Assembly (NCBI RefSeq): GCF_000350105.1
Contig: NZ_CAIY01000044.1
Span: 186,001 to 250,000 of the forward strand
Direction of reading: 5' to 3'
DNA: 64,000 nt
From: Richelia intracellularis HH01
Lineage (GTDB): Bacteria > Cyanobacteriota > Cyanobacteriia > Cyanobacteriales > Nostocaceae
Shown here: piece after piece, positions 41,100 through 50,653 of the stretch
Position numbering within the stretch: the stretch's first letter is position 1
How the letters are laid out: every line of letters begins with the position of its first letter
Program-made: the position numbers and the translations under genes
The notes under the pieces: generated by a model
What the model saw: the letters and a program-made list of their open reading frames with translations, nothing else
Database searches by the model: none
Told to the model about the DNA's origin: nothing

Positions 41100-42038
41100 C
41101 TATGATTCTTTAATCCGTACATTGCGGTTAAAGATGTTCATGAACAGGGAGATAGTTAGGCTAATACTTAAATAAGTGAGCATAATCAATAACATTACCT
41201 CTACTGCCCTACCTGTTTGATTAAAAGTAGTGGAAGCAACAAAGTAAATATCTGGATAACCAATTGCTATTCCCAAACTGGAGTTCTTGGTTAAATTTAA
41301 ATACTGGCTAGTTAGTGGGGGAATAATTACCCGTAGTGCTTGGGGAAAAATTACAAGACGCAGGGTGGATAGTGTGTTTAAACCCAAAGATGTCGAAGCT
41401 TCCCATTGTCCTTTCGGTATAGATTGGATACCCCCTCGAACAATTTCAGCAATAAAAGACCCTGTGTAAAAAGTGAGTCCTAGTAGCAGGGCTGAAAACT
41501 CCGGAGCCATTGTAAACCAGGGAAACTCTATCCCCCCTTGACTAACATAAATCAGGTTGCCAAGAGAAAGCTTATTTTCTGTATTGGGTAAACTCAGAAA
41601 TACAGCAGAATACCAAAATAACAATTGCAGTAGGAGGGGTGTATTGCGAAATGTCTCCACGTAAACCCAGGATAAGTTTCTTACCAACCAGTTATCAGAT
41701 AATCTTGCTGCTCCTGCACCAATACCTACAATGGTGGAAAGGACAAGACCAGCTATAGCAATTCGCAAGGAATTGATTAAACCAATTATTAGAGCATGAC
41801 CATAACTATCCGATGGCTGATATGGGATAGGAGTTTCAGCAATATCAAAGGAAGCCTGATGCTGGAGAAAGCCGAAACCAAACTCAATACCAAGTTGTTG
41901 TAGATTACGCGTCAGATTACTCGCAAAAACTGCAATTACGACTCCTACTACAAATACTAATATCAATTGGCTAGCAATGCGCCAAAATCTTTCACTTTGC
42001 CATGGATAGGATTGGGGATTAGGAATTTTGTTAGTCAT
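41100..42038 (-). CDS. natG: Amino-acid ABC transporter permease (NatG-like)
   Basis: A 312-residue permease of the same family as NatH, the other half of the membrane channel. An N-terminal helix (IASQLILVFVVGVVIAVFAS) is followed by a periplasmic loop with the family phrase IEFGFGFLQHQASFDI, then the core permease domain from ALIIGLINSLRIAIAGLVLS. The EAA loop is GGIQSIPKGQWEASTSLGLN, and FPQALRVIIPPLTSQYLNLTKNSS (in part) follows. It lies 580 bp from the binding-protein gene upstream and 634 bp from NatH downstream. That is far looser than a normal operon and probably reflects expansion or decay of spacers. Confidence 0.9.
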   Translation of the reverse strand: MTNKIPNPQSYPWQSERFWRIASQLILVFVVGVVIAVFASNLTRNLQQLGIEFGFGFLQHQASFDIAETPIPYQPSDSYGHALIIGLINSLRIAIAGLVLSTIVGIGAGAARLSDNWLVRNLSWVYVETFRNTPLLLQLLFWYSAVFLSLPNTENKLSLGNLIYVSQGGIEFPWFTMAPEFSALLLGLTFYTGSFIAEIVRGGIQSIPKGQWEASTSLGLNTLSTLRLVIFPQALRVIIPPLTSQYLNLTKNSSLGIAIGYPDIYFVASTTFNQTGRAVEVMLLIMLTYLSISLTISLFMNIFNRNVRIKES

Positions 42039-42617
42039 GGGATCGTCATAGAAAAGGAATGATGGAAGAAAAAAGAGTCTATCATTGGGTATGTAGTCAA
42101 TAAATTAGAACAAATGGACTAGTGCCTACATCCCATGATCTATTGCTGATTGGAAATTGATTGAATGAATGAATTCACTTTCTATTTTTTGTATAGCATC
42201 CTATTCGTTTTTCATATAGCATCCTATTCGTTTTTTGATTACAGCAACTCAAATATTTTTCCAGTTTCAATATGGAAAAATTCCGTATGTTTCTAAACCC
42301 TCGCCATGTGACACAACTTGCAAATTATTTTGAATTGTCGCTGTACAATTCATTCCTATACCTGTTATGAATAATGGCACGACGGAAATGGACAAAAACC
42401 TTTGTTGTTCCCATCGTGCATCAAAGGCAATAGACAAATAAACGAGTAATGTCTTGATTTAACTCATCTGGATTTTTAATTATGAGAGTTAAAAAACTGC
42501 CAGTTTTAACAACCGACTCAGGCTAATATTATAAGATTGCTAGTATTATCCTAACTCAATAGTAGGGATTACTTTTAAATTTTCCCTCTTCAACTCCTTA
42601 CTCTATTAATCTTTAAC
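42039..42617. other. Gap of 580 bp between natG and natF
   Basis: No supported gene. It contains the 23-bp-period direct repeat at 42192-42235. Confidence 0.5.
42192..42235. repeat. Two direct repeats, 21 bp each, period 23
   Basis: The unit (TATAGCATCCTATTCG followed by five T) occurs exactly at 42192-42212 and 42215-42235, separated by CA. Confidence 0.75.
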
Positions 42618-43664
42618 CTATCTAAATGGTGGAGCATACAAAAGTCCACCTTTCATCCATTGTCGGTTATAACTACGGGGGAGGTTTAATTCTGTTTTTA
42701 GCCCAAGATTACGATCATAAATCTCGCCATAATTACCAACATGCTTAATAACTCTGACGACAAAATCATTGGATAAACCCATACCTTCACCAAGGTTACT
42801 TCCATTGCCTAACAGCCGATTAATTTCTGGATTATCACTATTTATTTTCTGCATCACATTTTGGGAAGTAATTCCTAGCTCTTCAGCCTTAATTAGGGCA
42901 TAGATAACCCATTTTAAGGCATCAGCCCATTTTGCATCACCGTCAGCTACGGCAGGTGCAAGGGGTTCTTGAGAAAGGGATTCACCAAGGATAATATGAT
43001 TTTCTCGTTCTGGCAAAGTAGTACGCCGGGAAATTAACTGAGATTTATCGGAAGTAATAGCACTACAACGCCCTTGTTGATAGGTTGCGAAAGCAGTATT
43101 GATATCTTCAAAAACCACTGGCTTATAATTAATTCCCAGTAGTTTCATTTTATCAGCTAGATTTTGCTCATTGGTTGTCCCTGTTTGAGTACAAATTGCT
43201 TTGCCATTTAAATCTTTTAAAGACTTTACTTTGCTACGTTTACTTACCATTATTCCCTGCCCATCATAGAAAACAATAGGACCAAAAGCCATCCCGACGG
43301 AGGTATCCCGGCTAATAGTTAAAGTGGTATTACGGCTAAGAAGATCGACTTCCCCAGTTTGTACAGCAGTGAAACGTTCCTTGGCATTAAGGTTGCGATA
43401 ATCTACAGCATCTGGTTTATCGAATAAAGCAGCAGCCATAGCACGACATACATCTACATCAAGTCCTCTATAGCGACCATCAGTATCAACAAAGCTAAAT
43501 CCAGGTATTTCCCCACTAACACCACAAATAACTCTTCCTCGGTTTTTGATACGGTTTACAAGACTATTGTTTTTCCCCGGCGTGACTGTATTACTACTAC
43601 AAGCAATTAAGCTAATAGTTAAGACTGTGATTACTGACGATAATGCAGACTTAAACATGAACAT
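42618..43664 (-). CDS. natF: Amino-acid ABC transporter substrate-binding protein (NatF-like)
   Basis: A 348-residue periplasmic binding protein. The N-terminus is a lipoprotein signal ending in LIACSS. The mature domain has the polar amino-acid family phrases RGRVICGVSGEIPGFSFVDTDG (in part GVSGEIPGFSFVD), YRGLDVDVCRAMAAALF, LLSRNTTLTISRDTSVGMAF and CTQTGTTNEQNLADKM, and ends with GKVLGGLLYAPPFR-like MKGGLLYAPPFR, typical of the AapJ/NatF subfamily for general L-amino acids. It is the first gene of the set on this strand. Retained amino-acid uptake makes sense for recovering leaked amino acids or for exchange with a host; that is inference. Confidence 0.9.
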   Translation of the reverse strand: MFMFKSALSSVITVLTISLIACSSNTVTPGKNNSLVNRIKNRGRVICGVSGEIPGFSFVDTDGRYRGLDVDVCRAMAAALFDKPDAVDYRNLNAKERFTAVQTGEVDLLSRNTTLTISRDTSVGMAFGPIVFYDGQGIMVSKRSKVKSLKDLNGKAICTQTGTTNEQNLADKMKLLGINYKPVVFEDINTAFATYQQGRCSAITSDKSQLISRRTTLPERENHIILGESLSQEPLAPAVADGDAKWADALKWVIYALIKAEELGITSQNVMQKINSDNPEINRLLGNGSNLGEGMGLSNDFVVRVIKHVGNYGEIYDRNLGLKTELNLPRSYNRQWMKGGLLYAPPFR

Positions 43665-46071
43665 AGGTGAAAATTTTCTGTTACTAAACTAAATTAATCG
43701 GAGTTGAGGCTGAAACTCCAGGGTTTAAAGAAACTTACTTGAAGTTATTTAAGGCTTAAAAACAAGGCAAAAAGGGCTGTAGAAGATCTGGGATATTTAG
43801 AGAATACTTGATTCTGTATATTTTCTTGAGTTTGATCAGCTCAGCACTTAGAGTGTGTTTAGGAGTTGACAATGTTCAAGAAATTATACTAGTAGTTTTA
43901 CCCCATGGGCAAAACCTACTACCTCTCGTTTAATAGCAAAATATGGAAAATTGCGTTTACAACTGACCACATACTGACCATATATCAACTTCATGCTTGC
44001 ACCAACTAGGTTGAAATTCAGTACTTAAATCATTAGATCAACTCACAATTACGCATATGTTCGGTTCGCTGAGGTAAGTTTCACTCATTCTAATCACAAG
44101 TACAATGTTTATCATAATTTATTAACTGCATATACTGAGGATAAATTTTTCCTTAGGAGAAATTTCTCATACCAAACCTGACTTTTTTTAACTTCCCCCA
44201 AACCAAACTATCCAATAAATTTCCTGATCTCAAAACTACTTTGCAAAAACAAACCGTCTTAACAGAACGTCATAGCACTAATATGGAGACGTTCTCAAAG
44301 TATTAGACCATATATTTAAACACCCAATGATTTACTGATGTGATCAAATAGTACTGAGTAATTGCATATTTCATGAAAATTATAGTTTCAGGTCTAGTAC
44401 TCCAACAATCTTGAATTGAATACTTAATCCATTACAACTATTGCCATGTAATAGATACAACTTAGACTATACTTAAATTAAGTATCTATGGAAATTAGGG
44501 ATAATCTTCACAAGATATACCTTGTTCAGGGTATTACCTATGAACAATTATACGGAACAGTTTAAATTAGGTATGGTAAGACCTACTCCATAATACCTAA
44601 ATAAGATTTTAATAAGATTCAATTTACATATAGATTGCTAAATATTTAGGTAACCTGGGTTGAGACTATCACCTGAATGAAGAAGCTAAATTCACTGCTG
44701 GCCTTAGCGCTTAGTACTTGGAGTATATCTTTTATAGTTGTATAAATAGGATAGAAATGGTCAGGTTTTCTGTTTATTTACTATTCAAGTATTAGCATTA
44801 GTAACAGGCTTTCCAGGTAGGATAGCCATCCTAAAAATAAATGTTGACGATATTGTAGTGGGAGTATGGACTCTTTGATAGTGAGATATTTATCAATATT
44901 GAGTTCCCCTAGGATAATCCTTGCCCCTGCTAAATAAGTTCAATCTTTGTTTCAGTAATCTAATTGAAATTTCCATACCATAGCTGTGGGGATTTATGCT
45001 GAAAGATAAAGAAGCAAAGAATCTATTCCTAGGATAGGGGTTTTTACTTTAGTAATCATTACAATGTATCTCTATGCAACGTTCTTTAATGCACATTTGC
45101 ATTCAGTATTCAAATGATCACAACATCCTTAATACTATTCCCGCTATTAATCCATTCAAAATTATTCTATAAAACAATATTTCATTGTAGCTAGACTAAG
45201 AGGAACATGTAGCAATAGACAATTACATATCCCAGCTTCTACAAAGTTTTACTTATTATTAATTACGAAAAAAATACTTAATTAGATTTCATGGTAATAG
45301 ATATTAATATTATAAAATAATTCTTTATATTTTACGGAGCAGCGACTAATACAAATTTACTTGTAGCTTCCTATTAGGGGCTTATATTAAGTATTAAATC
45401 ATTAATTTATAATTCAGCTATTATATGTTCACTACATATCTTTTAATGAACCGATAACATCTTTTTAAACCCTACTAAAAGTTTATTTTTTTGGCTTGTG
45501 TGATAGTCTTTATCATTATATTGTGAATTGACATTGTAAAATATTTTATTCAATATCAAACAATAGATTATTTGTGGTAGCTTCTGTGAAAAGTACCAAA
45601 ATATTAGTCTCAATTTTATTTGTCTGTTTCTATTTAGCAGTTACCTGGGTTTGATGCTAGATCCCAGTGACTTTTCATACATCCAATAGACATAATATAA
45701 AGATATTGCATCTGTGTATTTTAGACTTAAAAAAAGGCTACTCATTAGAAAAAATGACTTATTCAGATATCAATTATTAAAAGTAAATTATGAAGGAATT
45801 AAGCCTTAGGAAATATAATTTTTATGTTAAGAGGCTAGATATAATTAGGAAATTAGCAACAGTAATTCTCATTTGCTAGGAATAATAATGTTAAGGTAAG
45901 AGTTTAAAATATCTGTTTGATAGTACCAATCTGATATCCGATAATTTAAGTCAAGTAGGCAATTATCTAAAACCCTAGGTTCAATTTAAGGCTTAGCTAT
46001 TACCCACTACCTACTACCTATTACTACCAAAAAATTTAGCAGCTGACATCGTATTAAAGGAAAATAAATCT
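43665..46071. other. Gene-poor gap of 2.4 kb
   Basis: No supported gene, RNA or strong hairpin found. All six frames are densely stopped. It presumably holds the natF promoter near 43665-43900. Confidence 0.55.
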
Positions 46072-46875
46072 CTAATTTGAGGACCAGGGTCGGCTCAAAA
46101 TCGGTGATAAATATGCAGTCAAAGCTCCAATTAAAAATCCAGATACATTACGAACTAAAGGTAACCATTCAGAAGTCCGGGTTATAACTGGTCCAATGCC
46201 AAAAGCCACAAATAAAATACCCCATAGCGGTGAAAAAATTAAAGCCCATTGCCAAGCTATAACTTGTTTCTCTTCACGAGGTTGAGCTGCAAAACCACAA
46301 ATTAATCCACCAATTACAGAAGTAATTAGTGTTAGAATCCACTGTTCTTTAGGTAATCCAGGAACTACATTACAACCCCCTTGTTTTAAGCAACTCTTAA
46401 CTGTACTAATTGCTTCTAATATAGCTTCATCTTCCCCTCTTTCCCTAACAAAATAAAGATTACCGAAGCGAGTTTGCAGTTCAATCCAAAATGTTCGGGG
46501 TAAAAGTTGATAGACTGCATCTCCAACGCTAAAGCTAAGAATATTCCCACCACGAGTATCAGCAACTAACATTACACTTCTATCATCTAAGCCCCAGAAA
46601 TTAATTACTGCCCTACCAGGAGTACGGTCATATTGTGTTAATATCCTAAGTTTCCAGCCTGTATCAGTTTCAAATTGTTCTAATTCGTTAACTAACTTAC
46701 TTTCTTGCAAATCAGTTAGAGATTTAGCTAAATCAACAACTGGTGTAGGCTGGCCTGGCAGAAGATCTGGATTATTATAGGCATAACCAGGAAGGGGGTA
46801 GACAATCCACGTGGATATTATCAAACAAAACCCTGAGAATACTGCCAGGAGTCTTCGCCAAAAAAAATACTGCAT
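46072..46875 (-). CDS. TPM-domain protein, Psb32-like
   Basis: A 267-residue exported membrane protein. From ATG 46875 it starts MQYFFWRRLLAVFSGF, a signal-anchor segment, followed by a TPM domain (about 40-165; VVDLAKSLTDLQESKLVNEL, LRILTQYDRTPGRAV, MLVADTRGGNILSFSVGD). Two or three C-terminal membrane segments follow: LITSVIGGLICGF, LIFSPLWGILFVAFGIGP and VSGFLIGALTAYLSP. TPM proteins of thylakoids (plant TLP18.3, cyanobacterial Psb32) aid photosystem II repair; that role is inferred from the domain. A start 13 codons further upstream is possible but would bury the signal. Confidence 0.8.
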   Translation of the reverse strand: MQYFFWRRLLAVFSGFCLIISTWIVYPLPGYAYNNPDLLPGQPTPVVDLAKSLTDLQESKLVNELEQFETDTGWKLRILTQYDRTPGRAVINFWGLDDRSVMLVADTRGGNILSFSVGDAVYQLLPRTFWIELQTRFGNLYFVRERGEDEAILEAISTVKSCLKQGGCNVVPGLPKEQWILTLITSVIGGLICGFAAQPREEKQVIAWQWALIFSPLWGILFVAFGIGPVITRTSEWLPLVRNVSGFLIGALTAYLSPILSRPWSSN

Positions 46876-47165
46876 GAGTGTTTCTATAAATTTATTAACA
46901 GCAAATATTAACAAAGCATTTTTAAAGAATTATAAACAATTTTTTACACTTGTTTACTTTACTCTAATCTTTTCCTTTGTGGCAAAATACTTTACTCTTC
47001 ACAGACAAAATTTCTCTGATAAATACTCTTGAATCCTAAACTTAAGTCCTGTTAATCTGTACTATATGAATATTATTCACATATGAAATATTATTTTTAG
47101 TTCCTCAAATTTCAGATTTCTTAAGGATTATATATATAAGAAAATCATATTTCTCATAGGGAATG

Positions 47166-47693
47166 TTAACTTTCACTTCTCGTTTCCCCATCTGGATGAT
47201 AGGAAGGACCTTTTACAGAATGAAATGAACTGAGACGAATCTCTGAAGCCTTGTTGCTTGATTGTGATCTTTTAAAGGTTTGCCACGCTGCTTTTATCCC
47301 CACAATTAGACTACGGGTATTAGTACTAATATTTTGTGCTTGTCTCCTGGCATTATTAAGACTGTGATCTACCTGTTTAGCTACCTTCGTTGCACTTTTT
47401 ACTCCTTCACTAACATCATCACTTAATTCCGTAATTTCTAAGCCAGTCAGACGAATCGATTCTAGGGTTGGAGGTAATTCCCTAGAAAGGGTATCAAATA
47501 ATTTCTCCGCGCTACGTGCTGCCCGTGATAAATCTTGTAAAGCGGGTATAGCTACCGTTAAAACGGCAGTTAAACTAATGGCAACTAGGAGAATGGACAG
47601 CCCCAGCCAAAACAAGGGTTCATTCACAGATGTATTCTCGTTTAATTTTTTATACTTTGGGTATAATCTCTTGTAGCCTAATGTTTGCTTCAT
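47166..47693 (-). CDS. DUF948 domain-containing membrane protein
   Basis: A DUF948 protein of 153-175 residues. One membrane segment (LFWLGLSILLVAISLTAVLTVAIPAL) is followed by a helical region with spaced hydrophobics, LSRAARSAEKLFDTLSRELP and ITELSDDVSEGVKSATKVAK, typical of the family. Three starts compete: ATG 47741 overlaps the YtxH gene, ATG 47693 follows its stop directly, and GTG 47627 gives VNEPLFWLGL, which best matches the usual family N-terminus and has GAG upstream. I annotate the non-overlapping ATG. It is probably co-transcribed with the YtxH gene. Function unknown. Confidence 0.78.
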   Translation of the reverse strand: MKQTLGYKRLYPKYKKLNENTSVNEPLFWLGLSILLVAISLTAVLTVAIPALQDLSRAARSAEKLFDTLSRELPPTLESIRLTGLEITELSDDVSEGVKSATKVAKQVDHSLNNARRQAQNISTNTRSLIVGIKAAWQTFKRSQSSNKASEIRLSSFHSVKGPSYHPDGETRSES

Positions 47694-47695
47694 AG

Positions 47696-47965
47696 CTAGC
47701 AATAATGCCAGAAGCGATTGCCTTCTTGTAGTCTCTCCCAAGTATCATCACAATTTGAAAGCAACCGATGAGAAATCTTGTGAGCTTTGATATTCATAAT
47801 TGTGGACAAATATTCTGCAATATTAGGGATAGAACACACAGATTTTTGCAGAAGTGCACGGTTGCTACTGCCTTTACGGGGAGGAAATAATAATCCTGTT
47901 AATGCACCAATAGCTGTTCCTATCAAAAATCCACTAATAAAAACTCCAGAACATTTGTTAGACAT
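47696..47965 (-). CDS. YtxH-domain small membrane protein
   Basis: An 89-residue protein with the YtxH pattern: one glycine-rich helix, GVFISGFLIGTAIGALTGLLFPPRKG, ending in the PP(R/K)KG turn, then a charged cytoplasmic part. The tail after residue 40 is shorter and less helical than usual and ends oddly (GNRFWHYC), so the C-terminus may have been altered by mutation. It abuts the DUF948 gene; YtxH and DUF948 genes are often neighbours. Function unknown. Confidence 0.75.
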   Translation of the reverse strand: MSNKCSGVFISGFLIGTAIGALTGLLFPPRKGSSNRALLQKSVCSIPNIAEYLSTIMNIKAHKISHRLLSNCDDTWERLQEGNRFWHYC

Positions 47966-48074
47966 TTTAGCTTTACCTCCTTAAACCCATTTTATAGACT
48001 AATTGTGTCTTGGGTTTTTCAGAAGATTCTACCTGTTTTTTCTCAGTGATGATAGATAGCTTCCAAAAAAGCTA

Positions 48075-48386
48075 CTATTTATTTAATTTTATGAAAAAAC
48101 AACGTTGGTATATTTTACGTAACGATATGATCACACGGGCTATTTGTTGCAAATTTTGAATTTGCAAGGCTAGTAATTTTTTCCGGACCTTGTAAAGAGA
48201 AAGATTTTTTTGGCTGAAGTTTATTTTTTCTGGTACTTTATCAAGTAAGTAACTAATCTGAAAATCAATAAAAATCAACCTACTCGTAATTTTAGGTAAG
48301 CGTAGTTTCCACTGCCACAGTGGAACAGCTGCACAAATTAGCATTAATGCAATGCTTATATTAATTATAATGACTATTATCACCAT
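48075..48386 (-). CDS. Hypothetical small membrane protein
   Basis: A 103-residue protein starting with a strongly hydrophobic helix (MVIIVIIINISIALMLICAA) followed by a basic, helical part (LYKVRKKLLALQIQNLQQIA). It has no family I recognise. It lies 109 bp upstream of the YtxH gene on the same strand and may belong to the same small cluster of one-helix envelope proteins. The basic helical tail suggests membrane or nucleic-acid contact, but this is a guess. Confidence 0.55.
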   Translation of the reverse strand: MVIIVIIINISIALMLICAAVPLWQWKLRLPKITSRLIFIDFQISYLLDKVPEKINFSQKNLSLYKVRKKLLALQIQNLQQIARVIISLRKIYQRCFFIKLNK

Positions 48387-49046
48387 AAATTAACTTCTTA
48401 AGAAGGTTAAAAGCTAACACGAGCAAACTACACCTAGCAATAGTAACACTGATATATATTTGTGATCGTAAAATATGGTTTTTACACATTATCTTGATAA
48501 GAAGGCAGAGGTGGGAATGAAATCACTTGCAGTAAAAAGCTTACTTGAAAAAGACAAGGTATTGAAGTCTAAATGTTTAGTTCTTTAGTAGTTTTTGCTT
48601 ATTAAGGTAATCGAGGACTATCTTATGTAAGTATTTTCGGCTATAGCATTAGCTAGAGGCATATTTTTTGCTGAAGTTGGCCGTAATTTCAAAGATGTTA
48701 GAATGAAGTGACAAAAATTGGTATGAAAGAAACAGAATTGTAAGTTGATAGAAGTTTAGATTGACATGCAACTATTAAACAAATATAGGTATACACTAAT
48801 AAAATGGTAATCATTCATAGAAGCAAATAATTCCTTTAATCCATAATTTGAAATACTTATTCTGAATTGGCATTGGGATGCAATATCTCATCTTAACTTT
48901 GATTAAATTTAATAGTGATAGTTCTTTTTCAAAGATAGCAAAGGAATTATTAAATTAACACTTCGGTATGGTGAATTCATATTTAATAAACTTATCCTTA
49001 TAAACAGCTGACTTATCCTTATAAGTATTGAATATACTAAATCCTG
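48387..49046. other. Gap of 660 bp
   Basis: No supported gene. It ends with the short direct repeat at 48990-49024 next to the hydrolase start. Confidence 0.5.
48990..49024. repeat. Direct repeat, 14 bp, period 21
   Basis: ACTTATCCTTATAA occurs at 48990-49003 and again from 49011, 22 bp before the hydrolase ATG. It could be a doubled regulator site or a slipped duplication. Confidence 0.6.
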
Positions 49047-49890
49047 ATGAAATCAGCACGTTACAGCTTATCTTTGCCTAATATTCAACTTTCCTATTTA
49101 GAGTGGGATGAAGGAACAAAACCCCTATTACTTTTGCATGGATTGGCAGATAATGCACTAGTATGGGCAAGTCTGGGCGATTATCTTGCATCAGAATACC
49201 ATATTATCGCCCCTGATATGCGCGGTCATGGTGATAGTAGTAAACCAGAAGAAAATTATAGTTTTACAAGTACAATAGCCGATTTGGAAGCTTTGATGGA
49301 TCATCTGGAGTGGGGCAGTACTCATATTGTTGCCCATTCTTGGTGTGGAAAGCTAGCTTGCATTTGGGCAAAACAAAACCCCCAAAGATTACGAAGTATG
49401 GTGCTGGTAGATCCAATATTTGTGTGGAAGATGCCCATATTTCTGAAGTTAACATTTCCCCTACTATTTCGCGTTTTATCTTCTCTGCAAGGAATGGGCC
49501 CATTTCCTAGTTATCAACTAGCTGAATCGAAAGCACGTCAACTAACTCAATACCGAGAATGGACACCCTTACAGCAAAAAGTATTTAAAGCGGGTATAGA
49601 AAAAAACTAATGGAAATTGGGGGAGTAAATTCACTACAGTAGCCCGTAACCGTATTTTTGAACAAGTAATGGCAGTACCTGGTTTAACAGTTCCCGTGTC
49701 TACCCCCACTCTATTTATACAGCCAGTTAAGGGGGTGAACCGTTTAGATTATCAACTTAAACCCTATAAAAAGTATCTAACCAATTTGCATATTTGCAAA
49801 ATCCCTGGCAATCATTGGCCTTTTCTAAGTACACCGAATATTTTTAATCAAGTTATAGCAGACTTTTTAAAGGACAAGATAGACTTGTAA
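49047..49890 (+). pseudogene. Alpha/beta hydrolase, one frameshift in a poly-A run
   Basis: An alpha/beta hydrolase of about 280 residues, broken once. The first 185 residues read LLLLHGLADNALVWASLGDY, IIAPDMRGHGDSSKP, IVAHSWCGKLACIWA (nucleophile Ser) and MVLVDPIFVW. The frame ends just after a run of seven A at 49600-49606. The shifted frame continues at once as TNGNWGSKF, ARNRIFEQVMAVPGLTVPVS (split), TPTLFIQPVKGVNRLDYQLK and the catalytic-His motif PGNHWPF to TAA 49890, with no other stop. One extra A relative to a run of six explains everything. The nucleophile elbow is HSWCG in place of the usual HSWGG. Substrate unknown. Confidence 0.82.
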
Positions 49891-49923
49891 TATTACACGC
49901 CAAGCACTAACCATTAAGTAATT

Positions 49924-50559
49924 TCAAATAATACCCTTTCCATTACTAGCAAATTCGTCAATTGTTTGTAGAGAAAGTTCATGATTTGTAAGGGACTGTA
50001 TAATTCCAAGAGGTAAAGTTAAATGTCTAGCACCCGCCCTCAGAGATGCAATGGCTTGAGTAGGGGATTTTATACTTGCCGCCATTATTTCGGTTTGACT
50101 ACCAGCTAAAATACTAGCCATATCAGTCACTAGAGCAATCCCATCACCCATTAGCCTGGTGGTTCTATCTACATAGGTAATTGCATATTTTGCCCCCGCT
50201 TCTCCAGCTACTAAAGCCTGGGATGGGCTATATATACTAGTAACAGCACAAGTAATATTTTCCATGAGACAAGCAAGAGCCTTAAATCCCACTAATGAGG
50301 CAGGAATTTTTAGAACTGTTTGGCTACCAATCATTTCGAAGGCTTGTTTTCCTTCCGCCAGCATTTCCTCAAAATCTGAGGATACAAGTTGATAAAATAT
50401 AGGCCCAGTCGTTAAACTTGCTAGTCCTTTTAAAGTTAATTCTACTGGCAAATCAGTTTTTCCTAATAAGTTAGGGTTTGTGGTAATGCCCTTAACCCAG
50501 CCCCATTCTTGGGCAACCCGTGCTTCAGCAATAATTGCCGAGTCAAGATATATACTCAC
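49924..50559 (-). CDS. Transaldolase-family protein (fructose-6-phosphate aldolase-like)
   Basis: A 211-residue protein of the small transaldolase/fructose-6-phosphate aldolase group. MSIYLDSAIIAEARVAQEWG and KGITTNPNLLGK form the start of the barrel, the Schiff-base lysine is K84 in TVLKIPAS, and GAKYAITYVDRTTRLMGDGI and EIMAASIKSPTQAIASLRAG are the later strands. True pentose-pathway transaldolase in cyanobacteria is usually longer, so this is either the short type or a related aldolase. It follows murJ on the same strand, with a 21-bp hairpin between them. Confidence 0.85.
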   Translation of the reverse strand: MSIYLDSAIIAEARVAQEWGWVKGITTNPNLLGKTDLPVELTLKGLASLTTGPIFYQLVSSDFEEMLAEGKQAFEMIGSQTVLKIPASLVGFKALACLMENITCAVTSIYSPSQALVAGEAGAKYAITYVDRTTRLMGDGIALVTDMASILAGSQTEIMAASIKSPTQAIASLRAGARHLTLPLGIIQSLTNHELSLQTIDEFASNGKGII

Positions 50560-50607
50560 TTTACTCTCTCCTGATCAAGTTTAAGGTGCAAATTATTATA
50601 GTGATGG

Positions 50608-50653
50608 AATAGCTGTTAAATATTATTCTGTGGAATAATATTTAACAGCTATT
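50608..50653. terminator. Perfect 21-bp hairpin at the end of murJ
   Basis: Arms at 50608-50628 and 50633-50653 (core TAGCTGTTAAATATTATTC) are exact reverse complements with a TGTG tetraloop. It overlaps the murJ stop codon and ends 49 bp before the next gene start, so it should separate the two transcripts. Confidence 0.7.
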
